Assembly: GCA_024400115.1 (NCBI GenBank)
Contig: JAKSNF010000008.1
Coordinates: 1 to 64,000, forward strand
Source: Paludibacteraceae bacterium
GTDB lineage: Bacteria > Bacteroidota > Bacteroidia > Bacteroidales > Paludibacteraceae
Length of the DNA: 64,000 nucleotides
Direction: 5' to 3'
Shown here: piece after piece, positions 60,613 through 64,000 of the stretch
Layout: each line of letters opens with the position of its first letter
Position numbering within the stretch: the stretch's first letter is position 1
The notes under the pieces: model-generated
Told to the model about the DNA's origin: nothing
Databases searched by the model: none
The model's input: the letters and a program-made list of their open reading frames with translations, nothing else
Translations under genes and position numbers: made by a program

Positions 60613-63600
60613 ATGAAAAAACGCATCCTTCTTGGCACAATATGTGCCCTTTTCTCCATTATTGTGGCTGCGCAGACGAAAGTGACCGGCGTCATTCTTG
60701 ACGAGAACGGCGAACCCGCTATCGGCGCAAACATAACCGTGGAGGGAACAACATTAGGTACCGTCTCCGATTTCGATGGTAAATTCGAACTCGTCGTCCC
60801 CGACGGAACCAAGAAAATCAAAGTGTCTTACATCGGTTACAAAGAAGAATTGGTAACCGTAGCCCCCAGCGTTAAAGTGAGACTGAACCCCGACACCCAA
60901 CAGATTCAAGAGGTGGTCGTTCAAGGTATGGTCTCCCAAGACAAACGTCTGTTCACCGGTGCTTCTACCCGTATCGAAGCCGATGAGAACCTCGTTTCGG
61001 GTATGAGCGACGTGAGCCGCAGCCTCGCCGGTCGTGTAGCCGGTGTGAGTATGCAGAACGTGAGTGGTACGTTCGGTTCGGCTCCTAAGATTCGTATCCG
61101 TGGTGCAACGTCTATCTACGGTTCGTCTAAACCGTTATGGGTTGTGGATGGCGTGGTAATGGAAGATGTAGAAGAGATCAGTGCCGACGACCTCGGTAGT
61201 GGTGACGCTAACACACTGATTGCTAACGCTATTGCCGGTCTGAACGCTGAAGATATAGAGTCGTTCCAAGTCCTCAAGGATGGTTCGGCAACTTCTATCT
61301 ACGGTGCGCGTGCGATGGCAGGTGTAATCGTTGTGACGACCAAGAAAGCGCAAGCCGGTACGACCCGTATGAGTTATACTTCTGAGCTAACCTACCGCCG
61401 CAAACCGACATACAGCGACTATAACATCTGTAACTCACAAGAGCAGATGGGGCTCTACCAAGAACTGGAGCAGAAAGGCTGGTTAGAGTTTACTCGTCTG
61501 AGCCAAGGTAAGAACTACGGCGTTTATGGTAAGATGTACGAGTTAATCGACACGTACGATGTTACTTCGGGTCAGTTCGGATTGCCGAACACGACGATAG
61601 CCAAGAACGCTTATCTTCGCGAAGCCGAGATGCGCAATACCGATTGGTTCGACAAACTGTTCAACAACACCATCATGCACACGCACTCGCTCAGTATCTC
61701 CTCGGGTACCGACCGCGCCCGTATCTACGCATCTCTGTCCGTGATGCACGACCCGGGATGGTATAAGTCGTCCAATGTGCTCCGTCTGACGGGTAACGTG
61801 AAAGCCACTTTTGACCTAACCAAGAAACTGCAACTGACGATCTCCACGACCGATAGTTATCGTTCACAGAAAGCACCGGGAACGGTGAAGCAAGAGACGG
61901 ACGCTATCACGGGTAAGATCAGTCGTGAGTTCGATATTAACCCCTTCTCGTACGCCATGAACACCTCGCGCACGTTGGACCCCGATGAGCAATACCGCCG
62001 TAACTACTGTAATTTCAATATCTTTGACGAGTTAGACCTCAACTACATGGACTATCATATCTTGGACACCAAGTTCCAAGGTGAGCTCAGTTACAAGCCC
62101 GTTCGCGGATTAGACCTCCGCGCATTGGTTGCTTATCGTTACAACAGCAACCATATCGAGCATAACATGATGGACCAGTCCAACCAAGCCCGCGCTTACC
62201 GCGCCGGTGTGGATCCCGAGAACCAGACCATCAGAGACATGAACTCGTACCTCTACACTGACCCCGATAACAGTCAGGCACTGCCCGAAACGGTATTGTC
62301 CAGCGGTGGTATCTTCCACGAGACGACGAAGACCGTTTCGCAGTTCGACTTCCGCGCCACGGCTTCCTACAACCGCGATTTAGGCAAGGAAGGTCACCAC
62401 ATCATCAGCCTCTTCGGCGGTATGGAAATGAACATGGTGGATCGTAAGACAACCGAAGCCTACGACTACGGCTATCAGTATGATTACGGAGGAACGGCTT
62501 ACATGAACTACATGCTCTTCAAGCAGATGCAAGAGGAGGGCGGTTCGTACTACGATAACTACGTTCGCTACTCGCGCTCACTCGCTTTCTTCGCAATGGG
62601 AACGTACTCGTACAGAGGTCGTTACACGATTAACGGAACAATACGTTATGAGGGTACGAATAAGCTCGGTAAATCGACTTCTGCCCGTTGGCTGCCCACA
62701 TGGAACGTGTCGGGTGCTTGGAACGCACATGAGGAGCGTTGGTGGAGACCAACCTTCAATAAGTGGTGGTCTAACTTAACCCTCAAAGCCTCTTACTCGC
62801 TGACCGCAGACCGCGGACCGGCATCAGCCGATAACTCGTTGGCTAAGTTCTACAGCGAAGTGCCTTGGAGACCGCTCAGCAGCGTACAAGAGACTACGAT
62901 TTACCTCTCCGCTTTGGAGAACTCCGAACTGACCTACGAGAAGAAACATGAGTTGAACATCACCGCCGAATTAGGGTTCATTGATAACCGCATTGACTTG
63001 GAGTTCAGTTACTACCGCAGAAACAACTTCGACCTCATTGGTTACGTCAACACCCAAGGAACGGGTGGTCAAATCCGCAAGTTAGCCAATGACGCTTCGA
63101 TGCAGACCGACGGTGTTGAGGTGGCATTGAAGACCATCAATATCAAGAAAAAGAACTTCACTTGGACTACGGACTTCACGTTCTCGCACAACAACGAGAA
63201 GATAACGCATTTGAACAGCACGAGTAAAGTGTCGGCTCTGTGTTCTCGCTACGGAGCACCGCGAGAGGGTTATCCTATTCACTCGCTGTTCTCTATCCCC
63301 TTTGCCGGATTAGACGATGAAGGTCTGCCTATGTTCTACACCGATGCCGAACATACGCAAACGACGACCACGGGCATTAACATGCAGGAGTACAACAACA
63401 CCGATTTCCTCAAGTACGAGGGTACTATCGACCCCGTTTGGGAAGGTCAGTTCCGTAATACGTTCCGCTTCTACGGCGTGACGCTGGACGTTAACCTGTT
63501 CTACTCAGGCGGTAACGTACTTCGTCTGAACGACCTGTGCTACGTTTATTCGTCTGACTACAACGACATCACCGCCAACATGCGCGAGATGAAGAACCGT

Positions 63601-63960
63601 TGGACCTTGCCGGGCGATGAGACCAAGACCACTATTCCGGCGATTGCCTCTTCCCGTCAGATGAGCAGCATAACGAACCTCAACCGCGCTTATCAAGCCT
63701 ATAACTACTCGACCGAGCGCGTAGCAAGCGGTAATTTCCTGCGACTGAAGGATATTTCGATTGGTTACGACCTGCCGAAGAAACTGTTTGCTGGCCAGAA
63801 ATATGTTCAATCCTTCGGCGTTAAGCTGACGGCTACCAACGTATGCCTACTCTACGCCGACAAGAAACTGAACGGTCAAGACCCCGAATACTACAGCACG
63901 GGTGGTGTAAGTTCACCCTCCCCGCGCCAATTCACCTTATCAATTAAACTGGGATTATAA
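60613..63960 (+). CDS. SusC/RagA-family TonB-dependent transporter
   Basis: 1115 residues. Signal peptide, then a carboxypeptidase-like domain ('VTGVILDENGEPAIGANITV' ... 'SYIGYKEELV'), the plug with 'PLWVVDGVVMEDVEEISADD' and 'SFQVLKDGSATSIYGARAMA', and a large barrel ending in 'SPSPRQFTLSIKLGL'. It imports a glycan or peptide across the outer membrane with its SusD partner, which starts right after. No regulator or glycoside hydrolase is in view, so the substrate is open. Confidence 0.95.
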   Translation: MKKRILLGTICALFSIIVAAQTKVTGVILDENGEPAIGANITVEGTTLGTVSDFDGKFELVVPDGTKKIKVSYIGYKEELVTVAPSVKVRLNPDTQQIQEVVVQGMVSQDKRLFTGASTRIEADENLVSGMSDVSRSLAGRVAGVSMQNVSGTFGSAPKIRIRGATSIYGSSKPLWVVDGVVMEDVEEISADDLGSGDANTLIANAIAGLNAEDIESFQVLKDGSATSIYGARAMAGVIVVTTKKAQAGTTRMSYTSELTYRRKPTYSDYNICNSQEQMGLYQELEQKGWLEFTRLSQGKNYGVYGKMYELIDTYDVTSGQFGLPNTTIAKNAYLREAEMRNTDWFDKLFNNTIMHTHSLSISSGTDRARIYASLSVMHDPGWYKSSNVLRLTGNVKATFDLTKKLQLTISTTDSYRSQKAPGTVKQETDAITGKISREFDINPFSYAMNTSRTLDPDEQYRRNYCNFNIFDELDLNYMDYHILDTKFQGELSYKPVRGLDLRALVAYRYNSNHIEHNMMDQSNQARAYRAGVDPENQTIRDMNSYLYTDPDNSQALPETVLSSGGIFHETTKTVSQFDFRATASYNRDLGKEGHHIISLFGGMEMNMVDRKTTEAYDYGYQYDYGGTAYMNYMLFKQMQEEGGSYYDNYVRYSRSLAFFAMGTYSYRGRYTINGTIRYEGTNKLGKSTSARWLPTWNVSGAWNAHEERWWRPTFNKWWSNLTLKASYSLTADRGPASADNSLAKFYSEVPWRPLSSVQETTIYLSALENSELTYEKKHELNITAELGFIDNRIDLEFSYYRRNNFDLIGYVNTQGTGGQIRKLANDASMQTDGVEVALKTINIKKKNFTWTTDFTFSHNNEKITHLNSTSKVSALCSRYGAPREGYPIHSLFSIPFAGLDDEGLPMFYTDAEHTQTTTTGINMQEYNNTDFLKYEGTIDPVWEGQFRNTFRFYGVTLDVNLFYSGGNVLRLNDLCYVYSSDYNDITANMREMKNRWTLPGDETKTTIPAIASSRQMSSITNLNRAYQAYNYSTERVASGNFLRLKDISIGYDLPKKLFAGQKYVQSFGVKLTATNVCLLYADKKLNGQDPEYYSTGGVSSPSPRQFTLSIKLGL

Positions 63961-63971
63961 TGATTACGACT

Positions 63972-64000
63972 ATGAAGCACACCTTATATATATTATTAGG
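63972..64000 (+). CDS. Start of a SusD-like gene, partial
   Basis: ATG at 63972 opens MKHTLYILL, the beginning of a lipoprotein signal, cut by the window end. An in-frame ATG at 63960 overlapping the susC stop is an alternative. A SusD-like partner is expected after SusC; nothing else of it is visible. Confidence 0.55.

Overview
The window looks like a chromosomal contig of an uncultured Bacteroidales-type member of the Bacteroidota. The evidence is a large set of type IX secretion genes (porP, gldK/L/M/N, a porG-like gene, porQ), a SusC/RagA transporter running into a SusD-type gene, SpmA-SpmB and DUF4954 proteins, and at least fifteen promoters of the Bacteroidota form (TTTG, 20 nt, TAnnTTTG). 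No tRNA, rRNA, CRISPR array or transposase gene was seen. The species cannot be named from the sequence.

Layout. 1-4.7 kb: secreted surface proteins, one with a beta-helix-like body, sharing a C-terminal module, plus an overlooked 33-residue peptide gene. 4.7-11.3 kb: an AT-rich accessory block with a RelE/ParE-like toxin and small partner, an ORF6N protein, a three-gene operon (winged helix, AbiEii-like nucleotidyltransferase, metallophosphoesterase), a pair of paralogous unknown proteins and a lone P-loop ATPase. 11.3-16.3 kb: a five-gene operon of exported proteins. 16.4-32.6 kb: a long leftward run of conserved genes (coaE, rlmH, murF, MFS transporter, two skp/ompH, bamA, uppS, porG-like, radA, rnz, DUF4954, a DnaQ-like exonuclease, dnaN). 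32.7-37.3 kb: murI, a ProX-like deacylase, a repeat-rich gap, a lipoprotein, a small-RNA gene with 6S-like architecture and a HEPN/MNT toxin-antitoxin pair. 37.4-44.4 kb: phosphohexomutase, hflX, a shortened polA, ybeY, spmAB. 44.5-59.2 kb: a long rightward run with a methyltransferase, a corrinoid adenosyltransferase, porP-gldKLMN, ftsX, uppP, truB, queA, ung, porQ, cmk and ispH. 59.2-64 kb: pfkA on the other strand, then susC and the start of susD.

How the genes fit together. Outer-membrane assembly (bamA, two chaperones), undecaprenyl phosphate supply (uppS, uppP), peptidoglycan precursors (murF, murI) and the type IX secretion apparatus are spread over two long operon-like runs, so envelope building is the main theme. 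The exported proteins at the left edge are plausible clients of that apparatus.

The most unusual signal is a set of short tandem repeats with periods of 7, 8, 9 or 11 bp and unrelated unit sequences. They fill intergenic gaps, some ending exactly at a start codon, and also sit in frame inside conserved proteins (CoaE, MurF twice, HflX, PolA, RadA, IspH twice, Cmk). Short palindromic elements occur in the same places. In PolA they lie where most of the 3'-5' exonuclease domain should be. The other main candidates are the 6S-like RNA and the HTH/nucleotidyltransferase/phosphoesterase operon.
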